A stretch of 64,000 nt of DNA from Campylobacterales bacterium (GTDB taxonomy: Bacteria; Campylobacterota; Campylobacteria; Campylobacterales; Sulfurovaceae): NCBI GenBank assembly GCA_016937775.1, contig JAFGVX010000027.1:1-64000 (forward strand), read 5' to 3'. Positions 10,193 to 20,114 of the stretch are shown here, one piece after another (within the stretch, counting starts at the first letter, position 1; each line of letters starts with the position of its first letter). The translations under genes were made by a program, and so were the position numbers. A model generated the notes under the pieces. The model worked only from the letters and a program-made list of their open reading frames with translations. It did no database searches and had not been told where the DNA came from.

Positions 10193-10752
10193 GATTTTAT
10201 ATCTCCTTTAAACTCTTTACGTATCATATTTGGCATTGCAAAAGCAGCAACGGCGATATCTGAGTTGTAATATTCAAACCCCTCGCTTAGATCGGCCCTT
10301 TGAAGATTGATATCCGCGGTTGGATGCAATGCATTACTTGCAAAAACAGCATATGCACATTCTTGTTGTAAAAAAGCATAAGGCATCACTATTCTAAAAT
10401 ACTCACCCATTGCTTCAAGTTGCTCTTTTGCTTCCGCGCGCTCTTTCATAAGAGAGACTCCAAGCGCACTTATAACACCTTTTGTACTAAGTGCCCGTTT
10501 TATAAGTCCCCAAAACACTTTATCGGTTGATAGCAAGCGTGATGCTATAATCACAACATCAATACTCTGCTCATCAATCGCCTGAAGATCAGAAAGTACA
10601 TCTGTATCACTAAGTTTTTGAATATCGATGTCTTTATATTTTCTAAGTTCTCTCTCTACACCTTCAAGGCATCCAAACAAGAGAGTTTTTTTAGGCTCAG
10701 GGTGTACACACATAGGAACATGTGTTAACATCTCGTCTTGTATAAAATTCAT
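10189..10752 (-). CDS. speE: Spermidine synthase-like protein
   Basis: Short protein resembling divergent SpeE (DVVIIASRLLSTDKVFWGLIKRALSTKGVISALGVSLM); first gene of a speE-like-coaE-dapF overlapping cluster. Confidence 0.65.
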   Translation of the reverse strand: MNFIQDEMLTHVPMCVHPEPKKTLLFGCLEGVERELRKYKDIDIQKLSDTDVLSDLQAIDEQSIDVVIIASRLLSTDKVFWGLIKRALSTKGVISALGVSLMKERAEAKEQLEAMGEYFRIVMPYAFLQQECAYAVFASNALHPTADINLQRADLSEGFEYYNSDIAVAAFAMPNMIRKEFKGDIKS

Positions 10753-10940
10753 CTCTTCTCCTCAATCAATTCGCTTTAGCGATTTTAGCAAAAAAGAGAA
10801 TAATAAAGATTAAAAAGAGTAAAATTATCTCAATTTATTTCTCTAGAAGTTAAGATTTCAAGCACCATTGACGCATCACCCTAATAAACATGATGAGTAT
10901 GCAATTATTGACAAGAGAGCAAGTAACTCTATAAATGGGA

Positions 10941-12581
10941 TCAATATGCTCGGCATGAAAGCTGTAACTTGTCATACCCATAGACATCATCTCTAAACTC
11001 TATCTCACCGTTTGAATTTACCCATGCAGTAAGATAGACAACGTCAACAGGTATGCTCTTTGCAAGATAAACATTCGTCTCTTTTGAACCTTTTAGAATA
11101 CCCTTTGAGTTACCGAGGTTGACATTATTGTCAATCTCAGAAAAAATTCTTAGCATCTCCATGGGTTCTGATAACCTTATGCACCCGTGACTAAAAGCTC
11201 TTGTGTCTCTTTTAAAAAGTCTTTTGGTCGGTGTGTCGTGCATATAGACAGAAAAATCATTTGGAAATATAAATTTGATCTTGCCTAAAGCGTTTCCGTA
11301 TCCAGGAGGTTGCGCAAACCGAAAAGGAACTGTTTTTGTATATCTATATTCATTCCAATCAATCGTTGAAGGATCAACAATAGGTGCATCTTTTGCCCAC
11401 CCTTGCGTGATATTTATGTTTTCTTTTTTCATTGCATCGGGGTCTTTGAGCATTTTTGGAATAAACTCTTTTTGGATAATACTATCGGGCACATTCCAAT
11501 ATGGATTGAGCACTATATATGCAACTTTACTCCCGAAAACAGGAGTTGGGTGTTTTTTATCACCGACAATCACACGCATCTGTTTTTTTACTTGCTTACC
11601 ATCCATAAAATATAGCATAAAATCGGGGATATTGATAATAACGTGATACTTCTCGTCTCTTTGATTGAACTGTTTGATTCTATCAAGATTTAACTCTATC
11701 TTTCTTGCTCTACTTGCAAGCGATTCATTAAGAGCACTCAATGTATCTTTACCTATAACACCGGAATTTGAAAGTCCATTGCGAGCTTGAAATTGTTTAA
11801 TTACATCAAAAAGACATTTGTCATAAAGAGTACTACCGTTCTGTGAACAGCCGCCAAGTTCATCCGTAAGCGCAAGTCGTTTTCTTATAAGAGGAATAGC
11901 ACTCGAATTCTCTCCGGGTTTAAGATATGTTTTACCGATTGTTATCTTTTGAATCTGCTCTTTTTGTGCGACTGCATTATAGAACTTTAGTTTTTCGTAC
12001 AATTTATCATAATTAAAACCAAATTCTGACTTTTGATCCATGGAAGCGCTAAGACTTCCATTAATAATGGCGCTTTTTAACAAATTCGCAGGAGAGCTTG
12101 CTACTCCGTATGAAACCCACTTTGCATCCATATTGTATGCTTTGTTTTTTGCTGCAAGTTTTGATTGAAAAAGACTCCAATCGGTTCCCCCGCTCCCAAG
12201 ATAACTATAGTATTGATTGTAAAGTTTACTAAACTCAAGTTCAAGCACAAGCTTATCTTGTATATTGCCCCCCGAATATATCTTAGAGGCTTTTTCTTGA
12301 AGCCGTAAACTTTTATTATAGATAGCACTAGGCAAATTGAATCTATTTGTCTCTATGCTTTTTAAAAGTGATTGAGAGAATGATGATATTTTATGCTCAT
12401 GAACCCAAACAGGAATATAATAGATACTTTTATAAAATCTATTGAGATAGCTATCGGGATTTTTCTTCAAATTCTGCTCGATAAGCATTGAAACCTTTTC
12501 GTGAAAATCATAATCGCCCGCATTTAACGGATGCAAAAAGAGTATGCACAAAAATAGAGGCACAACAATAAATCTCTTCAT
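10941..12581 (-). CDS. YcbB-type murein L,D-transpeptidase
   Basis: PG-binding segment (LYDKCLFDVIKQFQARNGLSNSGVIGKDTLSALN) and YkuD catalytic motif FSHGCIRLSEP. Confidence 0.9.
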   Translation of the reverse strand: MKRFIVVPLFLCILFLHPLNAGDYDFHEKVSMLIEQNLKKNPDSYLNRFYKSIYYIPVWVHEHKISSFSQSLLKSIETNRFNLPSAIYNKSLRLQEKASKIYSGGNIQDKLVLELEFSKLYNQYYSYLGSGGTDWSLFQSKLAAKNKAYNMDAKWVSYGVASSPANLLKSAIINGSLSASMDQKSEFGFNYDKLYEKLKFYNAVAQKEQIQKITIGKTYLKPGENSSAIPLIRKRLALTDELGGCSQNGSTLYDKCLFDVIKQFQARNGLSNSGVIGKDTLSALNESLASRARKIELNLDRIKQFNQRDEKYHVIINIPDFMLYFMDGKQVKKQMRVIVGDKKHPTPVFGSKVAYIVLNPYWNVPDSIIQKEFIPKMLKDPDAMKKENINITQGWAKDAPIVDPSTIDWNEYRYTKTVPFRFAQPPGYGNALGKIKFIFPNDFSVYMHDTPTKRLFKRDTRAFSHGCIRLSEPMEMLRIFSEIDNNVNLGNSKGILKGSKETNVYLAKSIPVDVVYLTAWVNSNGEIEFRDDVYGYDKLQLSCRAY

Positions 12582-12654
12582 AAAAAAACCCTTATTAAAT
12601 TTTTAGTAAGTATATCAAAAAATTTACGATACTAAATAAAAAGTTATAAAATTA

Positions 12655-12879
12655 TTATAGTTTTTCTACTTCAATTAACGCTGCCTCTTTTAATCTTAAA
12701 GCAACATAACTCTCAGATACTTTTACTTCTATCGTGCTTTTTGCCAAAGAGTATTCTTTGAGTTTTACAATCTCTTTGACAACAATACCCATAGAGCTTA
12801 ATCTATTTTTAAAAGATTTTGAAGCATTTATCTTTTTGATAACACCTTCCTCTCCTTTTTTTAATTCGCTTAATAGCAT
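12655..12879 (-). CDS. feoA: FeoA-family ferrous iron transport protein
   Basis: MLLSELKKGEEGVIKKINASKSFKNRLSSMGI; downstream of feoB. Confidence 0.88.
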   Translation of the reverse strand: MLLSELKKGEEGVIKKINASKSFKNRLSSMGIVVKEIVKLKEYSLAKSTIEVKVSESYVALRLKEAALIEVEKL

Positions 12880-12889
12880 ATCCCTCTCC

Positions 12890-15004
12890 TTAAAGCGCCA
12901 AAACGACTCTATAGACAATAAAACTCATTATCCATGCCGTTACAGTCGTAAATAAAAATAGATACACCAAATACTTCCAACTTCCGGCCTCTCTTACAAA
13001 AACCATCGAAGCCGCTAAGCAAGGAAGATAGATCATAACAAAAACGATGAATGATATGGCTGAGGCAAAAGGTATCTCTTTTTTTATCATCTGCATCAAT
13101 CCCTGATTATTTTCCGTGACATCTCCGCCCAAAGAGTAAAGCACGCCCATTGTTGAAACAACTACTTCTTTTGCGGCAAGTCCGGTTGCTATGGCTATGC
13201 TCATTCTCCAATCAAATCCGAGTGGCTCAAAAAACGGCTCTAGAACATACCCCGTCTTCCCTAGGTAACTGTTTTCTAAAGATATTTTATTGAATTCATT
13301 TTCAAACTCTAATGCAATCTGTTCAGAAGTCGCTTGTTCTATTTTTACTTGGTATTCTTGTGCTAAAGTCTCATTTTTTGGATAATTGCTCGCAAACCAA
13401 ATGAGCATTGATGCCGCAAGTATAAAAGTGCCTGCTTTTTTAAGATAACTTTTTGCTTGCGAATACACAGTATGCCAAATAAGCCTCAAAGAGGGAAGTC
13501 TATATTTTGGCATCTCCATGACAAAAGGCTCATTTTCTCCTCTAAATACAAACGTCTTCAATACTTTTGCCGCAACAAGACCGAAAAGTGCGCCTGATAT
13601 ATAGATGAAAAATAGGATGCTTCCTGCATGCTCTTGCGAAAAGAAAGCGCCGACAAAAAGTACATAAACAGGCAATCTTGCTCCGCAACTCATAAAACCA
13701 ATGATGAAGAGTGTTATAAGCCTTTCTCTCTCATTTTTGAGTGTTCTAGCCGCCATATAAGCGGGAACGGAACATCCAAAACCGGTAACCAACGGGATAA
13801 AACTTTTTCCATGCAATCCGAACCTATGAAAAAAACCGTCAAGCAAAAATGCAACTCTACTCATGTATCCCGTTGTCTCAAGAAGTGCTATGCCTATGAA
13901 AAGTATGATAATATTCGGCAAGAACATAACAACAGCACCCACACCGGGCACAATCCCGTCACCTATAAGTGAACCCAAAGTCCCCTCTCCGAAGACTCCT
14001 TTGGCTGCCTCTCCGATAGACGCAAAAAACTCATCTATTATGTCAACGGGAATTGCGCCGAGTGTAAATGTAAGCTGAAAAAGTCCCCACATAAAAAAGA
14101 GAAAAATAGGAATACCTAAAAATTTATTGATAAGGATGTTGTCAATCTTTTGCGTCAGGTTCTTCGCCCGCATTGAAGATATCTCCATTGCTTCCATTTT
14201 TGCACCCTTTGCAAATGCAAAATGCTCATCTTTAAATATCTGTTCTATATCCTTTGAATCTGAATGGATATATATATGTTCCAAAGAAGATCGTATAAGC
14301 GGTAAAAGTTCAATCCAAATTGGATCATCATGCATCATTTTATATGTTTCACTCTCCTCTTGTAACAGTCTAATCGCCAAGATTCTATATGGAATATCAT
14401 TTTTGTATCTTTTCTCTTCAAAGAAATTTACAATTTTTCCAATCTCCTCTTCTATATGATCACTGTATTTTAATTTGGATACATATTGATCTTTCTTGTA
14501 AACTTCAACGATAGCATTTTTAAGTGCATCAATCCCGGTATGATCGGTTGCACTAGTTTTAATACAGGGTGCCCCCAATATCTCTGAGAGTATCTTCTCA
14601 TCAATTTTAATTCCCTCTTTTTGTGCCTCGTCTATCATATTGAGCGCGACAACAACTTTTTTACCACTCTCAAGCAATTCGGCAGTAAAAAGAAGGTTTC
14701 TCTGCAAATTGGTCGCATCAACGACATTTACGATAAGATCATACTCTTCACTCTGAATAAAACTTTTTGTCACTTTCTCTTCTATAGTGTAGTCTGAGAG
14801 AGAATATGCCCCCGGAAGATCAATAATGTGCATATCATACTCGCTACAGGAAATGTCATCACACCACTTAAATGTCACCTCTGTCTTCTCAACAGTAACA
14901 CCTGAAAAATTACCGACTTTAAGTCTTGAACTTGAGATCGCATTGATAAGCGAACTCTTTCCGACATTTGGCTGACCGGCTAATGCGATAGTCAACTTTT
15001 GCAT
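12890..15004 (-). CDS. feoB: Ferrous iron transport protein B
   Basis: N-terminal G domain (ALAGQPNVGKSSLINAIS, NVVDATNLQRNL) and membrane gate motifs (GFGCSVPAYMAARTLKNERERL). Confidence 0.96.
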   Translation of the reverse strand: MQKLTIALAGQPNVGKSSLINAISSSRLKVGNFSGVTVEKTEVTFKWCDDISCSEYDMHIIDLPGAYSLSDYTIEEKVTKSFIQSEEYDLIVNVVDATNLQRNLLFTAELLESGKKVVVALNMIDEAQKEGIKIDEKILSEILGAPCIKTSATDHTGIDALKNAIVEVYKKDQYVSKLKYSDHIEEEIGKIVNFFEEKRYKNDIPYRILAIRLLQEESETYKMMHDDPIWIELLPLIRSSLEHIYIHSDSKDIEQIFKDEHFAFAKGAKMEAMEISSMRAKNLTQKIDNILINKFLGIPIFLFFMWGLFQLTFTLGAIPVDIIDEFFASIGEAAKGVFGEGTLGSLIGDGIVPGVGAVVMFLPNIIILFIGIALLETTGYMSRVAFLLDGFFHRFGLHGKSFIPLVTGFGCSVPAYMAARTLKNERERLITLFIIGFMSCGARLPVYVLFVGAFFSQEHAGSILFFIYISGALFGLVAAKVLKTFVFRGENEPFVMEMPKYRLPSLRLIWHTVYSQAKSYLKKAGTFILAASMLIWFASNYPKNETLAQEYQVKIEQATSEQIALEFENEFNKISLENSYLGKTGYVLEPFFEPLGFDWRMSIAIATGLAAKEVVVSTMGVLYSLGGDVTENNQGLMQMIKKEIPFASAISFIVFVMIYLPCLAASMVFVREAGSWKYLVYLFLFTTVTAWIMSFIVYRVVLAL

Positions 15005-15016
15005 CTTTATCCTTTT

Positions 15017-15031
15017 TGATAACAATTATTA
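15017..15031. promoter_or_regulatory. Candidate Fur box upstream of feoB
   Basis: TGATAAC-A-ATTATTA, 12 of 14 arm positions match the 7-1-7 TGATAAT-N-ATTATCA model. Confidence 0.5.
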
Positions 15032-15082
15032 GTTTTAGAATTAAACCTTTTTTCTGCTTAAAACATTCTAATAATATCTATA

Positions 15083-15688
15083 TCAAGATATGAAACTGGT
15101 GCAATCTCGTCCGATATCTATCTTGATTTTATCATTACTCATTTTAAGTCGATTGTCTCCACCGAGATATGCTTTTTTAATTCTCTCTTTTATCTTTTTT
15201 TGTTTCTTTTCTTTGATGTCAAAAAGCGTAAAGAATTTTTTTATACTTACCCAATCTTGAACTACAATCTCTTTTGGTTTAGCCTCTATTGCAATGGCTT
15301 CTTTTTTTGATTCAAGCTTTGCTCTATAGAGATGTTTCATTTCGTAAAAAGCCTCTTTAAGCAACTCCACTTCACCGCGCAATGTTCCTGCCATCTGCTC
15401 ATTGCTCTCCTTGAGATCTTCTATTCTCGCTTGCAATGTTATTATCGTTTCATCCTTCGATTGAAGCAATCGGCTGTAATGCTGTTCAATATCTACGGTT
15501 TTTCTTGATACATTTGTCATTTCGACTTTTGAATTTTCTACACCGTCTTCAGATGCATTAAGCACGATAAAAAGCTGTCCCTCTACCTCTTTTGATTGAA
15601 GTGTTCCTCTTTTTACCTTTGCATATACCGCTTGTCTTGAGATATTATATTTTTTCGCATATTGTGCAGGCTTTATCAATTTGCTCAT
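15083..15688 (-). CDS. HTH plus coiled-coil protein of unknown function
   Basis: N-terminal KPAQYAKKYNISRQAVYAKVKRGTLQSKEVEGQLFIV resembles a MerR/excisionase-like HTH, followed by a coiled coil. Confidence 0.6.
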   Translation of the reverse strand: MSKLIKPAQYAKKYNISRQAVYAKVKRGTLQSKEVEGQLFIVLNASEDGVENSKVEMTNVSRKTVDIEQHYSRLLQSKDETIITLQARIEDLKESNEQMAGTLRGEVELLKEAFYEMKHLYRAKLESKKEAIAIEAKPKEIVVQDWVSIKKFFTLFDIKEKKQKKIKERIKKAYLGGDNRLKMSNDKIKIDIGRDCTSFIS

Positions 15689-15706
15689 GAGGCTATACCT
15701 TTAAAA

Positions 15707-15723
15707 ATTTACAATTTGTAAAT
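15707..15723. promoter_or_regulatory. 17-bp inverted repeat upstream of HTH gene
   Basis: ATTTACAA-T-TTGTAAAT 18 bp before the HTH gene start. Confidence 0.45.
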
Positions 15724-15757
15724 GATACCATATTAAAATAAGCTTTTGTTTTGACGT

Positions 15758-16390
15758 TTACTTTTTAGTTCCCTCAAGAACAGGCACAAAGTAACATGTC
15801 TCTATAGATTCCGAAGTAATAGCAGAACCTCTTTTATAAAAACGCGTTAATATCTGCACGGGTCCTTCTTGTATGGGTGCAATCAAAATACCTCCATCAC
15901 TCAGTTGCTCAAAAAGAGTCTCCGGAATCTTTGGCGTTGCAGCCGAGAAAAGTATCCGCTCAAAAGGTGCATAATCTCCCCATCCTCTTTGTCCATCATC
16001 AAATCTTGTAAAGATATTGTAAATTTCAAGTTGACTAAATCTGCTTTTCGCACTTTTTAAAAGTGAATCTATCCGCTCTATTGTGAATACCCGTCGTACG
16101 ATAGCACTGAGTATTGCTGCTTGATATCCACTACCACAACCTATCTCTAAAATGGTGTCAACACCTTCAAGCTCTAAATGTTCCGTCATCTTTGCAACGG
16201 TGATAGGAGAACTTATCCATTGACTCTCATGAAGCGGTAGTGCATCAAGTTGATATGCCAAATGTGAGAAAGCATCAGGAACAAAAACTTCTCTATCTAT
16301 AGCTAGAAAAGCTTTTTTGGTTAATTCGTTCAGCTCTACATGTTTTTCTATTTCACCAACCATCTGCTCTAGCTTTCTTTTTTTAATCAC
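15758..16390 (-). CDS. pcm: Protein-L-isoaspartate O-methyltransferase
   Basis: FVPDAFSHLAYQLDALPL, SSPITVAKMTEHLEL, ILEIGCGSGYQAAILSAIVRRVFTIERI. Confidence 0.92.
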   Translation of the reverse strand: MIKKRKLEQMVGEIEKHVELNELTKKAFLAIDREVFVPDAFSHLAYQLDALPLHESQWISSPITVAKMTEHLELEGVDTILEIGCGSGYQAAILSAIVRRVFTIERIDSLLKSAKSRFSQLEIYNIFTRFDDGQRGWGDYAPFERILFSAATPKIPETLFEQLSDGGILIAPIQEGPVQILTRFYKRGSAITSESIETCYFVPVLEGTKK

Positions 16391-17121
16391 TCTCCATCCC
16401 CCATATCAATATATCTTCTCATTTTTGTTATCTCTTTAAGTGTAATTAATTTATATAGATATTCATCTTCATTCTCTTTTGAAACATCTGCATCAGGAGA
16501 TATGATTAATGATCTATTGATTATGCCTTTATTGCCCGCACTTGAAACAACTACATAACATTGATTCATCACCGCCAATGCTTTTGCTAAAACTTCCATA
16601 TGGTGAGCTCTTAATAATCCCCATTTTGCAGGAATAAGTACAATATCTGCGCCCTCAATCTTTTTCCAAAGCATTTTAAAACGCAACTCAAAACAGATAA
16701 GTAGTGCAAATTTTACCCTATTAACCTCAAATAGTACAATATCATCCTCGCTCCCGGCTCTGAAATGCTTATGTTCTTCACCGAGCTTAAAGAGCTTCGT
16801 TTTATTTTGCTTGTGAATAATTTGATGCTTGTTGATAACAACGGCTTGATTGAAAAATGCATCGTGCTCTTGAGCAATCACACTCAAAACAACAATAGTA
16901 TCTTCAACAGCTAAAAGCAAATCTTGTATTGCTTGTGCGCTCTTTTTTGCAGCAAATGACATATTATCATAGTCAAACCCGCTAAGATAAAGCTCCGGAG
17001 CCAAGATGAGTGTCTCTTTTTTGGTATGTTGAATGATAACGTTTTTGAGATATTCTAGATTTTTATCAAAATCCAAAAAATCTTTTTGTAAAGATATAAT
17101 ATGCAGTTTGTTTGAGATCAT
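16387..17121 (-). CDS. Carbon-nitrogen hydrolase (nitrilase family)
   Basis: APELYLSGFDY (Glu), KQNKTKLFKLGEEHKHF (Lys), ALLICFELRFKMLW (Cys). Confidence 0.87.
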   Translation of the reverse strand: MISNKLHIISLQKDFLDFDKNLEYLKNVIIQHTKKETLILAPELYLSGFDYDNMSFAAKKSAQAIQDLLLAVEDTIVVLSVIAQEHDAFFNQAVVINKHQIIHKQNKTKLFKLGEEHKHFRAGSEDDIVLFEVNRVKFALLICFELRFKMLWKKIEGADIVLIPAKWGLLRAHHMEVLAKALAVMNQCYVVVSSAGNKGIINRSLIISPDADVSKENEDEYLYKLITLKEITKMRRYIDMGDGE

Positions 17122-17462
17122 TCCGTCTAGACTACTTTATAAGATAATCTACTATACAAAATATAGAGGGGATGCTACTTGTTAACCAATCTAATTCAAA
17201 ATTATACATCTCTCTTCTCCATTATTTTCAGATTCTTTGAAAATATAGAGTAGATTATACAATTTTTGGATAATTTTTAAGTTTAATTTTCCTCCCCGGG
17301 GAGGGAAGAAGGTAACGGTGAATATATAAAGACTTTGGGGGATGTATAGAAAAAGTTACCTTAGAAAGTCGCCAAATTGCATTAAGGAGTGCTTGGGGGG
17401 AGACACCCTTTTAAACTTTCTGTTGGTATTGTATTAAACTTGCGTGAAGAAATTGTGTAAGA

Positions 17463-19841
17463 TTACTGACATCCAACACATTCTAAGCTTCTATCCTCTA
17501 CGCCTGTCTCTTCTTTAGCACGCTCGGGAGATTGGCTGCGCAGATAATATGTCGATTTTAATCCAAATTTCCATGCATCCATATAGATATCATTGAGATA
17601 CTTTCCACTTGCTTTATCAAGGGTGATAAATATATTGAGACTTTGCCCCTGATCTATCCACTTTTGACGAATTGCTGCTGCTTTTATAAGCAATCTTTGG
17701 TCAATATCATAGCTTGAAACATAATACTCCCATGTATCAGGAGAAAGATTTGGCGCAACAACAGGAATAAGCCCTGAGAGATTTTCTTCAAACCATTTTC
17801 GCTTATAGATAGGCTCTATAGCCTGCGTGGTTCCAATAAGTATAGAGATAGAACTCGTTGGAGCAATCGCCATCAAATACCCGTTTCTCATCCCGTCATT
17901 TTTTACTTTTTCTTTCAATCCTGCCCAATCATGTGTATATCCAAAAAGTCCGCCTCTATCTACCAATTTACACGCATTCTCATTTGCTTTGTCGATAGGA
18001 AATATCCCTTTTGACCAGTTAGAACCTTCAAAAAGCGGATAAACACCTTTTTCAAGTGCAAGATCACTTGAAGAACGAATAGCATAATACGATACAGACT
18101 CCATAATCTCATCTATCTTCATAAAATGCTCATGGCTTCCCCACTCTATCTTAGCTTCTGCAAGCATTTGTGCTTCACCCATAACACCAAGCCCTATTGA
18201 TCTTGTTTTTTGATTTGTCTTTTTTACTTTAAGCAACGGATAGAAATTCAGATCAATCACATTATCTAGCATTCTCGTAGCTATAGGGACAACTCTTGCA
18301 ATATCTTCAGGAGTATTGACGCGTGAAAGATTTACTGAAGCAAGATTACATACTGCGGTATCTCCATCACTCATCTCCTTATCCGTCACTATGATGGATT
18401 TGCCTCCTATAGTATCGAGTGCCGTAATTTTCTTTGCAGGCTTGATAATGCCACTATCTACCTTTATCTCTTCATTCTCCTCATAGACTTTCATTGTTCC
18501 GTCTTCAAAAGTAACCTTTGTTTTATAATGATTAGGTGCCGTATTTTGAAATATTTCAGTACAAAGATTTGAACTTCTAATCACTCCGGCATGTATATTT
18601 GGATTGACTCTATTTGAAGTATCTTTAAAACATAAAAATGGATTACCCGTCTCAAAATAGCTTCTGAGAACATCTTTCCATAATTTTTTGGCGGAAATTA
18701 CCTCTTTTGTTATTGCCTCTTCGCTATTTTCAAGCTCAATATACCTTGCTTCAAACGCCTCACCGTGAAGTTCTGTAAGTTCAGAGACCTCAAAAGGATC
18801 AAAAAGCGTCCAATGCTCATCGGCCTCTACTCTTTTCATAAAAAGATCATTAAGCCACAAAGCAGGGAAAAGATCGTGTGTTCTTCTTCTCTCTTCGCCC
18901 GAATTCTTCTTAAGATCTATAAAATCTCTGACATCAATGTGCCAAGGCTCTATATAAACGGCAATCGCTCCCTTTCTAGTGCCCAATTGATCAACCGCGA
19001 TTGCAACATCATTGGCAATTTTTAAAAATGGTATTATCCCGCCTGCTGCATGCTTATGCCCATCTATGTAAGAGCCCATGCCTCTTACAAGTGACCAATC
19101 CCAACCTATGCCGCCGCCAAATTTTGATAATAGTGCCATCTCTTTATAGCTATCGAATATCCCTTCGATATTATCAGGCGTTGAACCTATATAGCATGAA
19201 CTCAACTGATGTCTTGGAGTTCGCGCATTTGAAAGTGTCGGCGTAGCTGCCATAACTTCAAATTTACTCAGAATATCATAGAATTTCTTTGCCCATGTTT
19301 GACAATCAAATTCATTTTGTGCCAAAAACATAGCAACCGCCATGAAAAGTTGCTGTGGAAGCTCTATAGGATTGCCTTTTTTATCTTTTATGAGATATCT
19401 GTCATAAAGAGTCCTCACGCCCAAATAAGTAAACTGCAAATCTCTCTCAGGCTTCATATAATTATTAAGGTCGTCAAGATTATATTTATCTTTCAGTCCT
19501 ATAACGATACGCCCGCTCTCTTCGCCTTTTTGAAAATATTCTTTGAGGTGATTGTATCCCGTGAACCCCGTCACCTTATGATAGAGATCATACAAAAAAA
19601 GTCTTGCGGCAACAAATGTCCAATCCGGCTTATCAAAATCAATCTTATCAACGGCAGTTTTTATAAGCGTTTGTTGAATCTCTTGCGAGCTAATCATATC
19701 TCTAAAATGAAGCTTTGCATCAACTTCGAGTTCGCTTTGGCTAACTCCTTTGAGTCCTTCAACCGCAGCTGCAGTATATTTTTGGATTTTTGTTACATCC
19801 AAGTTTTCGACTCTACCGTTGCGCTTAACCACTCTAATCAT
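17463..19841 (-). CDS. nrdA: Ribonucleoside-diphosphate reductase alpha subunit (class I)
   Basis: ATP-cone N-terminus, ATPTLSNARTPRHQLSSCYIG, NLCTEIFQNT, CNLASVNLSR, C-terminal CVGCQ. Confidence 0.96.
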   Translation of the reverse strand: MIRVVKRNGRVENLDVTKIQKYTAAAVEGLKGVSQSELEVDAKLHFRDMISSQEIQQTLIKTAVDKIDFDKPDWTFVAARLFLYDLYHKVTGFTGYNHLKEYFQKGEESGRIVIGLKDKYNLDDLNNYMKPERDLQFTYLGVRTLYDRYLIKDKKGNPIELPQQLFMAVAMFLAQNEFDCQTWAKKFYDILSKFEVMAATPTLSNARTPRHQLSSCYIGSTPDNIEGIFDSYKEMALLSKFGGGIGWDWSLVRGMGSYIDGHKHAAGGIIPFLKIANDVAIAVDQLGTRKGAIAVYIEPWHIDVRDFIDLKKNSGEERRRTHDLFPALWLNDLFMKRVEADEHWTLFDPFEVSELTELHGEAFEARYIELENSEEAITKEVISAKKLWKDVLRSYFETGNPFLCFKDTSNRVNPNIHAGVIRSSNLCTEIFQNTAPNHYKTKVTFEDGTMKVYEENEEIKVDSGIIKPAKKITALDTIGGKSIIVTDKEMSDGDTAVCNLASVNLSRVNTPEDIARVVPIATRMLDNVIDLNFYPLLKVKKTNQKTRSIGLGVMGEAQMLAEAKIEWGSHEHFMKIDEIMESVSYYAIRSSSDLALEKGVYPLFEGSNWSKGIFPIDKANENACKLVDRGGLFGYTHDWAGLKEKVKNDGMRNGYLMAIAPTSSISILIGTTQAIEPIYKRKWFEENLSGLIPVVAPNLSPDTWEYYVSSYDIDQRLLIKAAAIRQKWIDQGQSLNIFITLDKASGKYLNDIYMDAWKFGLKSTYYLRSQSPERAKEETGVEDRSLECVGCQ

Positions 19842-20114
19842 ACATTAGCTCCTACTTTTTAAATCTTTTATTGCGAAGAATCGTCTTTATTTTGCATATA
19901 ATATTAATATAGATTTTACTCAAAATTGGCTTTAAATGATTTGAATTTATGAAGATTTTTAGCTATTTTAGATATAAGATTTTATTATAGTGTTGATTAT
20001 TTTATAAAGTTAATCAATTGTTGTGACAGACAGAAATATCTGTAGCAATGTCAGCATTATTTAGATGATATTTTTGTTTAATATAAATCTTCAAGTTCAT
20101 GATATTTGCTCTCG

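Noticed and set aside
11119-11134. TTGACATTATTGTCAA palindrome resembling an FNR/NssR box
   Set aside because: Lies inside the L,D-transpeptidase coding sequence (VNNVNL codons), far from a start; probably coincidental.
19299-19862. 187-aa plus-strand ORF opposite nrdA
   Set aside because: Antisense shadow of a conserved gene.
19862-20114. Possible NrdR box upstream of nrdA (minus-strand ACACTATAATAAAATC)
   Set aside because: Only a half-site match and no second box at the expected spacing.
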